Below are positions 21,676 to 31,400 of a DNA stretch of 64,000 nucleotides, in pieces; position 1 is the stretch's first letter; each line of letters begins with the position of its first letter. The DNA comes from Macrosoma leucophasiata (Eukaryota > Arthropoda > Insecta > Lepidoptera > Hedylidae): positions 6,200,001 through 6,264,000 of the forward strand of contig JAWQUS010000030.1 of the NCBI GenBank assembly GCA_036365455.1, given 5' to 3'. The notes under the pieces are model-generated. The model saw only the letters and a program-made list of their open reading frames with translations, ran no database searches and was not told where the DNA came from. The position numbers and the translations under genes were made by a program.

Positions 21676-21935
21676 TGTATATATGGAAATCATTTGCTGT
21701 TGGTTAGTCTCGAGAAACTCGAGAACGGGTGGACCGATTTGGCAAATTTTGGTTTTGAATGATTTCTGAAAGCCCAAGGAAGGTTTAAAAGGTAAGAAAA
21801 TATGTAGAAATTGAAGGAAAATAGTAAAAACCATACATTACATACATTTTCCCATACAAATAGTCGGTATCTATCAAACCTTTGACACATTATTTCATTC
21901 TGAGGCAATACGAAGTATGCCGGGTCAACTAGTTT
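21676..21935 (-). repeat. dispersed repeat, H-like
   Basis: The minus-strand head ACTAGTTGACCCGGCATACTT and the following CGTATTGCCTCA resemble the start of a common lepidopteran repeat. The pairing of an 'ACTAGTTGACCCG' head with a 'CGGTCCACCCGTT' region supports repeat status. Non-coding. Confidence 0.45.
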
Positions 21936-21939
21936 TACA

Positions 21940-22035
21940 TATAACCGGAATACGATACTGCTGAACACTGCTATTTAGCGGTAGATAGATTAGATAATGC
22001 GTTGGTGCCTACGCCCCCGAGCTTCTAAATGCTTC
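21940..22035 (-). mobile_element. family A 5' fragment
   Basis: Contains ACCGGAATACGATACTG, CTATTTAGCGGTAG and GGTGCCTACGCCC, the 5' third of a diverged family A copy. Confidence 0.6.
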
Positions 22036-22911
22036 GCTAATGAATCCGTACAGCGCTAAGTATCCTGCTCTGTAATTTGTGGAAACAGAGGCAAAACATG
22101 TCTATAACTATAATAAACTGTGGTGGATATGAACCTTCTCTGCACTTTCATGACATTAGACAATGTCATTAAGCTTAAGCATTATACTGATACAAGTTCC
22201 TATTGTAACATTTAGAGATTATTAGAGTTACCTACTTCGAGTAAAAGTGTATTTGATTAGAGATAATAACAAAGAATATCTTTTCGAAGTTATTATCCCA
22301 AATAAAACAAAACCACATCCGCCATTAACAATCACTTGTACTTTCTCTTACACCCCATGATTGCATGTTATTTTAACTTTCATATTGTTTACATTAAAAT
22401 TATATTGGTAGTGGTGTCAGTTTTTGTTCAGTTCCCGTTAGCTCGATATGTATGACCTCCTAACCCGCATAGAATCGGTAATGCATCGGTAGCTCAGTGA
22501 TTGATTGAGTGATTGAGGTGTCTCTCTAGAGTGGACCAATTTTGCTAATTCTGGGACACAGTTTCAGTTTCTTTGATTGGATCGAAGAATGAGTGCCCAA
22601 ATGTAAATAAGCTCGTCATTGCTGCATATTTATTCCATTATTCCGTATTCCACAGAGGTGGCCACGTAGGTATCTATGATTCAGGGACTTACAGTTGGCC
22701 AGCGGTGGACGTTTTTTCGGTTGAAGTGATGATGGTGATCCCATGATGCCAGGTGGTATTGAGATTTATACATTACCTTATTTATAGCCAGCTTTCCAGT
22801 ACCTCTTCTCGGACATTCCAGATTCGAATAAAGTTTGTTGTAATCATTGATTTATTTTTATTAGTGAAAATTCCCAGTGGCCCTTTCGAAGTTTGGAAAT
22901 ATACGCGATCA
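22036..22911. other. unassigned stretch
   Basis: No gene. Near 22690-22745 there is a LINE-like 3' tail (GGCCAGCGGTGGACG, then TGAAGTGATGATGGTGAT). Near 22485 the sequence CATCGGTAGCTCAGTG resembles a tRNA A box, without a supporting fold. Confidence 0.4.
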
Positions 22912-23027
22912 TTAGGCTCACCACATTAAAAACGCGTAACTGGTGTTTTTGCATATGCATTTAACTCTGCCTATCCCTTTGTAGAATACGGGCGTGAAGT
23001 TACGTTTTTATCAAGACTTTATAGCGT
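22912..23027 (+). mobile_element. SINE family C, 3' fragment
   Basis: It matches the last third of the copy at 59474-59780: GGCTCACCAC, ACGCGTAACTGG, CATTTAACTCTGCCTA and GGGCGTGAAGTTACGTTTTT. Confidence 0.6.
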
Positions 23028-23371
23028 TTTACAGACTAGACACGTTGGCAGCGGTGTTGAGTTACCTAGCCTTGCGGCACGCCCGCTCGGATGTCGTGGC
23101 CATGACAAATATCCACTAAGCGATCAAGTTTCCCACTATTTACATGTTAATTTTTTATATTATATTTGTGATATGAAAACTAAATCAAAACGTTCAATAA
23201 AATTATGAGTCAGTATTCGAACACTTGTACCGGAGTTATATTTATTTTTGCATAGTTCTAGTAGTTTAGTTTCCTCGGGCTACGTTCGAAATAGGAGAAG
23301 AGAACCCCCATTTAACACAGGCAAAAAAATATCAAAATCACCAGTTTTGATAGAAAGATGAACACGGGAGG
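23028..23371. other. unassigned stretch
   Basis: No gene or recognised repeat. Confidence 0.4.
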
Positions 23372-23437
23372 TGTGTCAGGACCGAGGTATCTGGCGCTCC
23401 ACACTCTCTGCCTACCCCGTTAAGGACCTGGCGTGAA
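23372..23437 (+). pseudogene. LINE 3' end, family E fragment
   Basis: The reverse complement of this piece matches 7793-7870, including CCACACTCTCTGCCTACCCC and GACCTGGCGTGAAGAT. Only the last 20 or so codons and the stop remain. Confidence 0.6.
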
Positions 23438-23834
23438 GATGCCCAAATGTGCAATGGGCACATACATACCCTATTTTATGAAAAAGAATAAATAATCCGT
23501 CTACTAGACAAAAAAAAATACTGTCGCTAAACATACATTACTCACATTTTTATAAAGATTCCGTCGAATTAACTAGGTGACCTTGCAATAGGTAATAATT
23601 CAGTCTTCATTGAGCGCCTCTGAAAAGTCTCTACTCGAAGCATAATGGTCTGGAAAGTACATGTTAATACTAAAAGTGAAAATTTATTTATTGTGGTCTT
23701 TTGTTGGATACCAAAAAAACGGAAAATGTTTCATTCCTTAGCTGCACACATAACGCTTGATATGTAGAGTCTGAGTCTAAAGTAGGGAAGCGTCACTTGG
23801 TACTGTTGATACGGATTCCGGATTTGAGCGTTTA
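23438..23834. other. unassigned AT-rich stretch
   Basis: No gene or clear repeat. Confidence 0.4.
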
Positions 23835-23979
23835 ATATAATAATAATGGCAACCCTTGGTTCGTCCTACTGCTGGGCACGAGTCTCTCCCCTTCTTGGGC
23901 CTGGACCTTACTCGCCCGCGCCCGTATCGCTTAACCGAGTAGATCGCTTTCGATCTACACCAGCCGCGGGGCCATGCGT
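23835..23979 (-). mobile_element. 5S-like SINE, family B, internally deleted
   Basis: Both ends of the family are present: the (ATT)n-flanked CCCAGCAGTAGGACG end and the ATGGCCCCGCGGCTGGTGTA head. About 220 bp of the middle is missing, including part of the 5S-like region. The junction is near 23908. Confidence 0.75.
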
Positions 23980-25663
23980 TAGAGCTTTGAGCGTTTATTT
24001 TAAAATAAACTATAAAATTTATGGATTTTCTTGCTTCTGTCACAAGACGTACTATCAATATTTCCACGAATAACCCTGTTCGACATTTTGGTTAATTTCC
24101 ATGTACTGTGGTCACCTGTATGCTCTGTCCGTCTGCCTCTCTGTAATATCGGTCACATATTGAGATACACTCGAAAATAACGCAATCATGGTTTCCATAA
24201 TACGTCCATAGCAAAAAGCATTATTTCTTTCCATGTTAATCTATTGCATAAATAAAACCTTTTCCATCCCTATGAATAAAAAATATACCTATTTACACTA
24301 TGCTATCCAACTTCATAAAAAGTTCGCAAAGTTCAGTTGACAGCACTGATGGGGATTTGGTCGTGCCTCATTTAACTTAACAAATACGCTATTGTAGTTT
24401 AATGATTATGCCAGTCACATTTTACTTCAAATACAACCTTGGTGAGCGTGATCATGCATGTTCTCACGCTGCGTATACGCATGTCAATATCTACTGCAAA
24501 TTATTAATCAAGTCTATAATGTCGATGTTGATTTCCATTGTAATATTATTTCCATACATATAGGTTACACTTGCGAGCTTTAAACTGGAATCACATAAAC
24601 TGAGTAGAATTCTTAAGACTTTAAATACCCGAACGGTTTATTAACACCTCTAATTCATTGGAAGACTACAAAAATAGAACAGTCGACAATTTGACTCTAA
24701 CATAAATATGCACTTTCAACCAATTTTATTCATAACGAAGCCTTTAATCGAAAAAAGGTAAAAAGTATCACATTCGCAACATTTATCAAAAACCTTGCTA
24801 CGTGAAAAAAAAATTGCTTCTCAACTTTACGTGTAGAGGAGTCAACTTGAATTTTTTTTATCAAGATCTTATTGTGCCTCTTTTTTGACGTGACTAATAT
24901 GTACCTATAGTGACACCAAATTACAGTCCTCTACCCTTAAAGAGTCACCGACGTGGACGCGGACAGACAGACGGACGGACATGGCAAAGAGTTATTTGTA
25001 TGCTACGGAACCCTAAAGAGGAATACAAGTTTAACATTCTTACTATTCTACCTACGATTCAAAGACAGCCTTACCAAAATCTAATGACAAAAGAAGACAA
25101 TACAATAGCCTGTACATGTCAGTGTCTAAGTACAGTGTGTGTGTTTTATGGTATTGTGTGAGCTCATGCTTTCAAGAGTCAGAATGTTCCATTGCATCCA
25201 CCAACACTCGTTAGTGTAATAGCTGCAGATTACTTGCAGACCTCGTTCTTTGTCTTACACAAATTATTTAATCGGCGTTTATTTGACAGTGACAGAAAAG
25301 GTTAAAATGGCATGGAGGCGGAAGATGGTCTATAAAAAACGTGGTTCGGCAAAACATTACTCAATTGTCTCTGGTTCTTTGGTATTGTAGATGTTATTGT
25401 ATATCGATGTGATCGAAAGATTCATTGTTGTTCGGTTTTTGTACTGGTTTTTGTAAAGTACGGAAGAGGAGTTTGGCAACCTCTTTTTTGGAAATAACTA
25501 TTCTGGCCATCCCATGTATCGTGAGCTTAATTGATACTAACCTTGGTTTTAAGGTGATGCACAAGGTAAAAAGAATATGTACTGTAACAGAAAAGTGTAA
25601 TTAATAAAAGGTTATTCATTTCTTTAGATGTTTTTTTTCTTAATAAAACTACTTATGTTTTTT
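23980..25663. other. unassigned AT-rich stretch
   Basis: No gene. A fragment of repeat G (GACAGACAGACGGACGGAC, then TACGGAACCCTAAAGAG) lies at about 24960-25020. A short plus-strand frame over it is incidental. Confidence 0.45.
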
Positions 25664-26160
25664 TATGTTATGGAAGTGGCAAACAGGCATGCAGTTCACA
25701 TTGATGTTAAGTGATGACTGCAGCCTATAGACACTTACACAAAGATCAAGGTCAAAATGCAGATGCGTTACCACTTCTGAGGCCTAAGGTGTTATGCCTC
25801 TGTGCCGGAAATTACAGGGCCGTACATTACCACCTGACCGGAACACGATATTAAAATTCAAAATTCAAATCATTTATTTATCGATTGGTCTACAAGGACA
25901 CTTTTGCATTGTCGGGTTATAAGTTACCTAGAGAGAATGACTTATAATAATAATCCAAAAGGTATTAATAAATACCAATTTAATAATAATATTTAACCGA
26001 TACGTGAATCATCAAATTTTTCAATTCCTTCATAGAAGAAAATGAAAAGTCTGTTCGACTAGAAAAAATAGTGCTGAACAATACCATTTAGCGGCAAGTA
26101 TATTAGGTAATGCGATGGTGCCTACGCCCGCGACCTCTGTCACTGGAGCTCTACCACCAG
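25664..26160 (-). mobile_element. SINE-like family A copy, split by an insertion
   Basis: The 3' half (25664-25850) and 5' half (26069-26160) are one family A copy. At the position where other copies read ACACGATAGTGCTGAAC the sequence is split after ACACGATA and resumes with ATAGTGCTGAAC, so ATA is repeated at the junction. Confidence 0.88.
25851..26068 (-). mobile_element. LINE 3' tail nested in a family A SINE
   Basis: The 218-bp insert begins TTAAAATTCAAAATTCAAAT followed by CATTTATTTATCG. Its reverse complement ends AAATAAATGATTTGAATTTT, a typical LINE end with AATAAA-like signals. A 3-bp repeat (ATA) flanks it. No coding sequence. It inserted after the host SINE. Confidence 0.55.
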
Positions 26161-26195
26161 TAAAGTTACTAAGTTAGGTCTTTGGCAGAGTTTGA

Positions 26196-26415
26196 TAACG
26201 GAGTTCCTAACTTACTTGCCGCTAAATGTGTTCAACGCTGTCGTGTTCCGGCCAGGTGGTAATATATGGTTCTATAATTTCCAGCATAGAGGCAGTTAGT
26301 CCTCAGGAGTGGAAACGCATCTACATTGAAGTCTTTGTTTTTTATGAAGATGTTATAGGCCACAGTAATCATAATCACTTACCATCGAAGTGAACTGCAT
26401 ACTTGTTAGCCAGTT
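26196..26415 (+). mobile_element. old family A copy
   Basis: Landmarks are AACTTACTTGCCGCTAAATG, GTGTTCCGGCCAGGTGGTAA, CCTCAGGAGTGG and GTGAACTGCATACTTGTTAG. Substitutions and small deletions throughout. It lies 80 bp upstream of the errantivirus insertion. Confidence 0.65.
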
Positions 26416-26496
26416 CATGACAAAGACTAGATAAACCCCAAGGTGAACGAACACGTCCTCCAGAGCTTGCCACGAGAGGGCGACGCAGGACCGTTC

Positions 26497-26723
26497 TGTT
26501 ATATCCACACCCTGTCTCTATAAATGCTGACTAGACCCAATGCTGGATCTAGTCAGATAGCCATTATAAATCATAAGCTTTAGTTCAAATCAATCATCCG
26601 ACGGTGACACTCGTTCAGTTCCCTTTCTTGTTTTTTGAGCCCTTTTCCGTATTAATTAAATATATTCATTTTAGCTATTAACTTTTCTTTTTTAAAAAGG
26701 GACTTTTCTAAATTCGTGTAACA
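26497..26723 (+). repeat. 5' LTR, 227 bp
   Basis: Bounded by TG...CA. I find no TATA box, but an arthropod initiator-like TCAGTT lies at 26615-26620, the arrangement expected in errantivirus LTRs. ATTAAA at 26655-26660 is a possible polyadenylation signal. A perfect 9-bp inverted repeat (26527-26535 and 26548-26556, CTGACTAGA) lies upstream of the initiator. Confidence 0.95.
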
Positions 26724-26727
26724 AATT

Positions 26728-26745
26728 TGGTGGCAGCGGTGGGAT
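26728..26745 (+). promoter_or_regulatory. primer binding site, tRNA-Leu(AAG)-like
   Basis: Four bases after the LTR, TGGTGGCAGCGGTGGGAT is complementary to a tRNA 3' end including CCA. It matches, as I remember it, the conserved 3' end of animal tRNA-Leu(AAG) over 18 nt. It would prime minus-strand DNA synthesis. Confidence 0.75.
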
Positions 26746-27174
26746 ACCGATGGTGAAGGTATCCTTGGTACGTCTCCTCCCGGGCTCAATTCTGTGAAAG
26801 TAAAAGTGAAAGTGAAAAGTGATAAAACTCAAGTTAAAAGTGTCATAGATTGAACTCCATCCAGAAAATATACTTATCCGTCGCATTGTCCTGACGATCA
26901 TATACTATATTCAAACTCAAAATCGTCAAAATTCCTGGATGTAAAATCTTCATATCGTCCAAACTGAATACGAATATTCAGTCAAGCTATACTCCGTCTC
27001 GTTCCTGCCGTTACCGCGTATACTTAAACGCGGTCACACTGCTGTTCCTGTGGCGCCCCGGCGTTGCTCCTCAGATCCTGAAGGAAGTCGCTGCACTCCA
27101 GAGGTACCATCTCTTGGTACCAGTCCTGTAATCGTGTCCTTGTTCCTGAAAAGAAAATTGTCGGGTTCCCGAAC

Positions 27175-27203
27175 ATGTTCCTGCCTATCATCTGCGTGCT
27201 CCT
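27175..27203 (+). CDS. env: env leader exon (exon 1), predicted
   Basis: An ATG at 27175 opens a run of hydrophobic codons that ends exactly at a consensus donor, GTAAGT (27204-27209). In unspliced RNA this frame stops at once, because the TAA inside the donor terminates it after 10 codons. Splicing to the acceptor ending at 33092 keeps the phase (two bases of a codon here, one base there) and would place a hydrophobic start in front of the Env frame, as expected for a signal peptide. The spliced env message is known from gypsy-type errantiviruses. The exact donor is my inference. Confidence 0.65.
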
Positions 27204-27497
27204 GTAAGTCGTTCAACTCTATAACTTGTGAAAGTGAACATTTAAACTATAAAACCTATTTTCGTGTATGTGTTTGTGTTTTACGTCGTGAAGGAAAACA
27301 ATTTTAATCATTGCTGAATCTTTTGTTATAATTTCTTTGTTTATAATTTCTCGAAAGTGTTATTGTAATAATAGTCGTCGTCCATATCACGAAACTCGAG
27401 CTTATCGGATCGCTGCGTATTGAATCCTGTGGCAGTCTATTACACCGTAGCCTACATTTAAATATTTTCATAAAATAATTTTACCTCGCTCACTATA

Positions 27498-28457
27498 ATG
27501 TCTGTCAGAGAAGTTAAATTTGATAAATCCGAAACTACTCCAATCGATACCTTGTTTAAATACATAAAACCTTTTGATGGGTCTCGCGATAGACTGAATG
27601 CGTTCTTGACAAATTGCAATAATGCAATGGAGCAAGCCTCAGAAAATCAAAAACCTAGTTTATTTAAATACATCTTATCGCAACTCGAAGGTAAAGCAGA
27701 AGCGGCCACTTCAATCAAGGAGTTCGACTCCTGGGACCAGCTAAGCAATTTCCTTAAAACTCAGTTCGGTGAGAGGAAACATTATTCACACCTTCTTATC
27801 GATCTGCAGGAATGTCAGCAGCAGAGAGACGAAACCGTTAGCCAGTTTGCACTTCGCGTAGAAACTTGCTTAGCAAAAATATTAACTGAAATTACGTTGT
27901 CCAATAGAAAGAAATCAGAATTAACTGGTCGCACAGCGTCCATGGAAGAACTTGCATTAAATACTTTCTTGCTTGGCCTTAAGCCTGTTATTTCCAATCT
28001 AGTCCGAGGCAAAAATCCTATCACGTTAACTGACGCCATTGATTTAGCGATATCCGAGGAGAAAATCCAAAACCTATTTGCAAGACGCAATCAGTCCTCA
28101 ACACCAAGCCGTTCAGTGCCAAAACCTTACTATTCTCCAAGACCTACTAATGTTCACAATCCTAGACCTTATCATATGGCAGGTCCGAGTAACCAAAATC
28201 AAGTTCCATTATGCCGATATTGTAAAAATTATGGGCATACAATCGAGACATGCAGGAAAAGGGAATTCAACAATAACAGATTTAAAACATCACAAGGGTC
28301 TCCCCAATTCCAACAACGTCAAACTTCCACTTATCGTAATCCAAACCCTGCTCGTGTTAATTTAGTAGAAAATGATGATCATCGTGATTCCATTAACGAT
28401 CAGCCTTGTAATAATCAAGATGTCCAATACGATGATGAAAATAATTTAAACGATTAA
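27498..28457 (+). CDS. gag: Gag polyprotein
   Basis: 319 residues, with an ATG start. It forms the virus-like particle and packages RNA in the cytoplasm. Residues roughly 20-200 look like a retrotransposon capsid domain (a helical region with W-D-Q-L...F-L-K-T-Q-F-G and a Q-R-x-x-E-T-V-S-Q-F-x-x-R stretch). A single CCHC zinc knuckle with C-x2-C-x4-H-x4-C spacing lies at residues 239-252, preceded by a basic, proline-rich linker. Several errantiviruses lack this knuckle, so its presence is worth noting. The C-terminus is acidic (D/N-rich). The gene ends two codons after a TTTAAAC slippery heptamer, which links it to pol by -1 frameshifting. The leader upstream holds three short upstream ATG frames (26749, 26939 and 27175). 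Confidence 0.93.
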   Translation: MSVREVKFDKSETTPIDTLFKYIKPFDGSRDRLNAFLTNCNNAMEQASENQKPSLFKYILSQLEGKAEAATSIKEFDSWDQLSNFLKTQFGERKHYSHLLIDLQECQQQRDETVSQFALRVETCLAKILTEITLSNRKKSELTGRTASMEELALNTFLLGLKPVISNLVRGKNPITLTDAIDLAISEEKIQNLFARRNQSSTPSRSVPKPYYSPRPTNVHNPRPYHMAGPSNQNQVPLCRYCKNYGHTIETCRKREFNNNRFKTSQGSPQFQQRQTSTYRNPNPARVNLVENDDHRDSINDQPCNNQDVQYDDENNLND

Positions 28458-28482
28458 GGGACTCACGACGGTGTCTCGTGAG
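28445..28482 (+). promoter_or_regulatory. -1 ribosomal frameshift signal between gag and pol
   Basis: The heptamer TTTAAAC (28445-28451) is in the correct register (T TTA AAC in the gag frame) just before the gag TAA at 28455. After a 10-nt spacer, a perfect 7-bp stem follows (28462-28468 with 28476-28482, 7-nt loop). Pol is open in the -1 frame from 28445 on, immediately after a TAA in that frame. The X-XXY-YYZ rule and the downstream stem are well established for -1 shifting. Efficiency here is unknown. Confidence 0.85.
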
Positions 28483-31400
28483 ACCCAATAGCCAAACTTC
28501 AATAAAATCTTCATATATCAACGGCACCTCTTCCAAATCCAAGGACCACACGGGTAACCAGCCCCAAGTGAGTGTCCCTCCTTCCAAATCCAAGGACCAC
28601 ACGGGTAACCAGCCCCAAACGAGTGTCCCTTCTTCCAAATCCAAGGACCACACGGGTAACCAGCCCCAAATGAGTGTCCCTTCTTCCAAATCCAAGGACC
28701 ACGCGGGTAACCAGCCCCAAACAAGTGTCCCTTCTTCTAAATCCAAGGACCACACGGGTAACCAGCCCCAAACAAGAGTCCCTTCCTCCAAATCAAAGGA
28801 TCACATGGGTAACCAGCCCCAAAAACTTGTTATTACTTCTAAATCCCAGAATGTCCGTATTCCCAAATCCCAAGATCATACAAGTAATCAACCTCAAATT
28901 GCGCATACAAATCAAAAAAATAACATTTATGAAATATCATGCAAACCCAATAAAATATCCTTACCTCACGTTGAAATCCAAACATCAGTATCAAATAATC
29001 CACTCACCTTGCTCGTTGATACTGGATCCTCCATATGTCTCCTACAGAAGTCATGTATCCAGTCCTTCTCCAATCTGAAACTTAACAATAACAAAATTCA
29101 ATTAAAAGGCATAGATAATAACGATGATGCTGTCCCTACCCTTGGTAACTTTGATCTAAATCTTATTTTCGGTAGAGAATCAATTCCTTTTAACTTCCAC
29201 GTAGTTGACAAAATAAATTTAGCTTATGATGGTATTATAGGAAACGACCTACTTACCTTTCTGCAGTGTTCCATTGATTATAACCGGCAAACCCTAAATA
29301 TTAGCAAAAACAAAATCAAACTTAATTTCACTGATCCAATTTACCAAATTCCTCCTCGCACAGAGGTAATGATAGAATGCTCAGTAAAAAATCCTGAACT
29401 GAAAGAAGGTCTCATCCTAGATCAGCATGTCAATGAAACACTCCTAATAGCGAACTGTTTGGTCAAAGTAAAAAATAACAACCGTGTAAACCTCACAGTT
29501 CTAAATATATCCGAAGAACCTGTAACCCTAAATTCTAATCTTAAACTTACCTTGCACCCAGTCGATTATGAATCTTACCAATCAAATAATGTGAATCAAT
29601 CATGTCTTAATAGAACTAATGAAGTCCTTAACCTCCTTCGCGTGTCACATCTTAACTCTGAAGAAACGGAAGCCCTTTATGAAGTATGTTCTAGTTATTC
29701 AGATATCTTTCACTTACCAGAGGATTTACTTACCTCAACCGACGCTATTCAGCACGAAATTCGAACTTCTTCAAACCAACCTGTCAATATCAAGTCTTAT
29801 CGCTTCCCTGAAATACACAAACAGGAAGTAGAAATTCAAATGAAAAAGATGCTCGATCAACAAATCATTCAACCTTCCATATCTCCTTGGTCCTCCCCAA
29901 TATGGATAGTACCGAAGAAAGTTGATGCATCTGGCCAAAAGAAATGGCGCATCGTTATAGATTACCGGAAGCTCAATGATAATACTATTAGCGAGACTTA
30001 TCCTATTCCTAATATTGTCGAAATCCTTGATCAACTTGGTAAATCAAAGTACTTCTCAACCCTCGATCTCGCTTCCGGGTTTCATCAGATTAAAATGTCT
30101 CCGCAAGATGCTTGCAAAACAGCTTTCAGCGTCCCTCAGGGTCATTTCGAATTCACAAGAATGCCATTTGGCCTGAAAAACGCTCCATCTACATTTCAAC
30201 GACTTATGAACAACGTTCTCACCGGTCTTCAAGGTGAAAGATGCTTCGTCTACTTAGATGATATAGTCATATATTCTCACGACCTTAATAGTCATATTCA
30301 AAATCTCGTCGCAGTTTTTCAAAAACTCCGAAGTTTCAATTTAAAATTGCAGCCAGACAAATGTGAGTTCTTAAGAAAAGAAGTCGGTTATCTTGGTCAT
30401 GTCATAACCGAAAACGGGCTGAAACCAGATCCTAACAAGATTAAATCCGTCCAACAATTTCCAGTTCCTAAATGTCCAAAGGACATCAAATCCTTTTTGG
30501 GTCTCATATCGTATTACAGACGCTTTGTTCCAGAATTCTCGAAATTATCTAAACCCCTTACCTCTCTTTTGAAAAAGGATGTTCCTTTTAATTGGACGAA
30601 TGACCAGCAATTAGCATTCGAGACTCTCAAAGAGAAACTCGTTACTGCTCCAGTTCTTACCTATCCAGATTTTAGTAAACCGTTTAACCTTACTTGTGAC
30701 GCTTCTAATTATGCAATATCAGCAATACTTTCACAAGGTCCTGTCGGTAAAGATCATCCTGTAGCCTATGCGTCTAGAACACTTAATAAGTGTGAAACCA
30801 ATTATAGTACAACGGAGAAAGAGTTACTAGCCATAGTCTGGGGTTGTAAGACCTTCAGACCATACCTATTTGGGCGCAAATTTGTAGTCATAACAGATCA
30901 TCGGCCGTTGAAGTGGCTCTTCAACCATGCAGATCCAAGCAGTAAGTTACAACGTTGGCGTCTTCAACTTGAAGAATACGAATATGAAATCGTATATCGA
31001 AAAGGTAAATTGAATTCAGCAGCCGATGCTCTATCCCGATATCCAGTAAATCCTATAAACCCTGAAGATCTTGTAAATTCCGAAAACTTGCCTGATGTCG
31101 ACACTCTCCCTGATCTTGGTCAATTGAACTTAAGTCCTTTCGATATGAATATCGATAACCTCAGCCCTCTGAGTCTACCAAGTCCCGATAACTTAATCGA
31201 TCCTCTTTTAGTGGAACCAACGTCTGAAAATGTCAATCCTCTTCCATCTCTAGAACACTTACCCGAGTTAATCGATTCTAACCCTGAAATTCAAAAAGAA
31301 CCACAACCTTCTACTAGTAGTCAAACGCCAAGTATCCAATATCCGAATCCTGAAATAAAACTTCCTATTGTAAACATGCCTGATTCTACAGATTCTTACA

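Noticed and set aside
22480..22510. tRNA gene at CATCGGTAGCTCAGTG
   Set aside because: Only an A-box-like motif; no T arm or acceptor pairing follows.
27050..27307. 85-codon open frame in the errantivirus leader
   Set aside because: It starts at GTG, overlaps the primer-distal leader and predicted env exon, and has no recognisable motif.
28511..28791. Minus-strand open frames with repeated LGLVTRVVLGF-type residues
   Set aside because: They are mirror images of the 51-bp tandem repeat inside pol and have no independent support.
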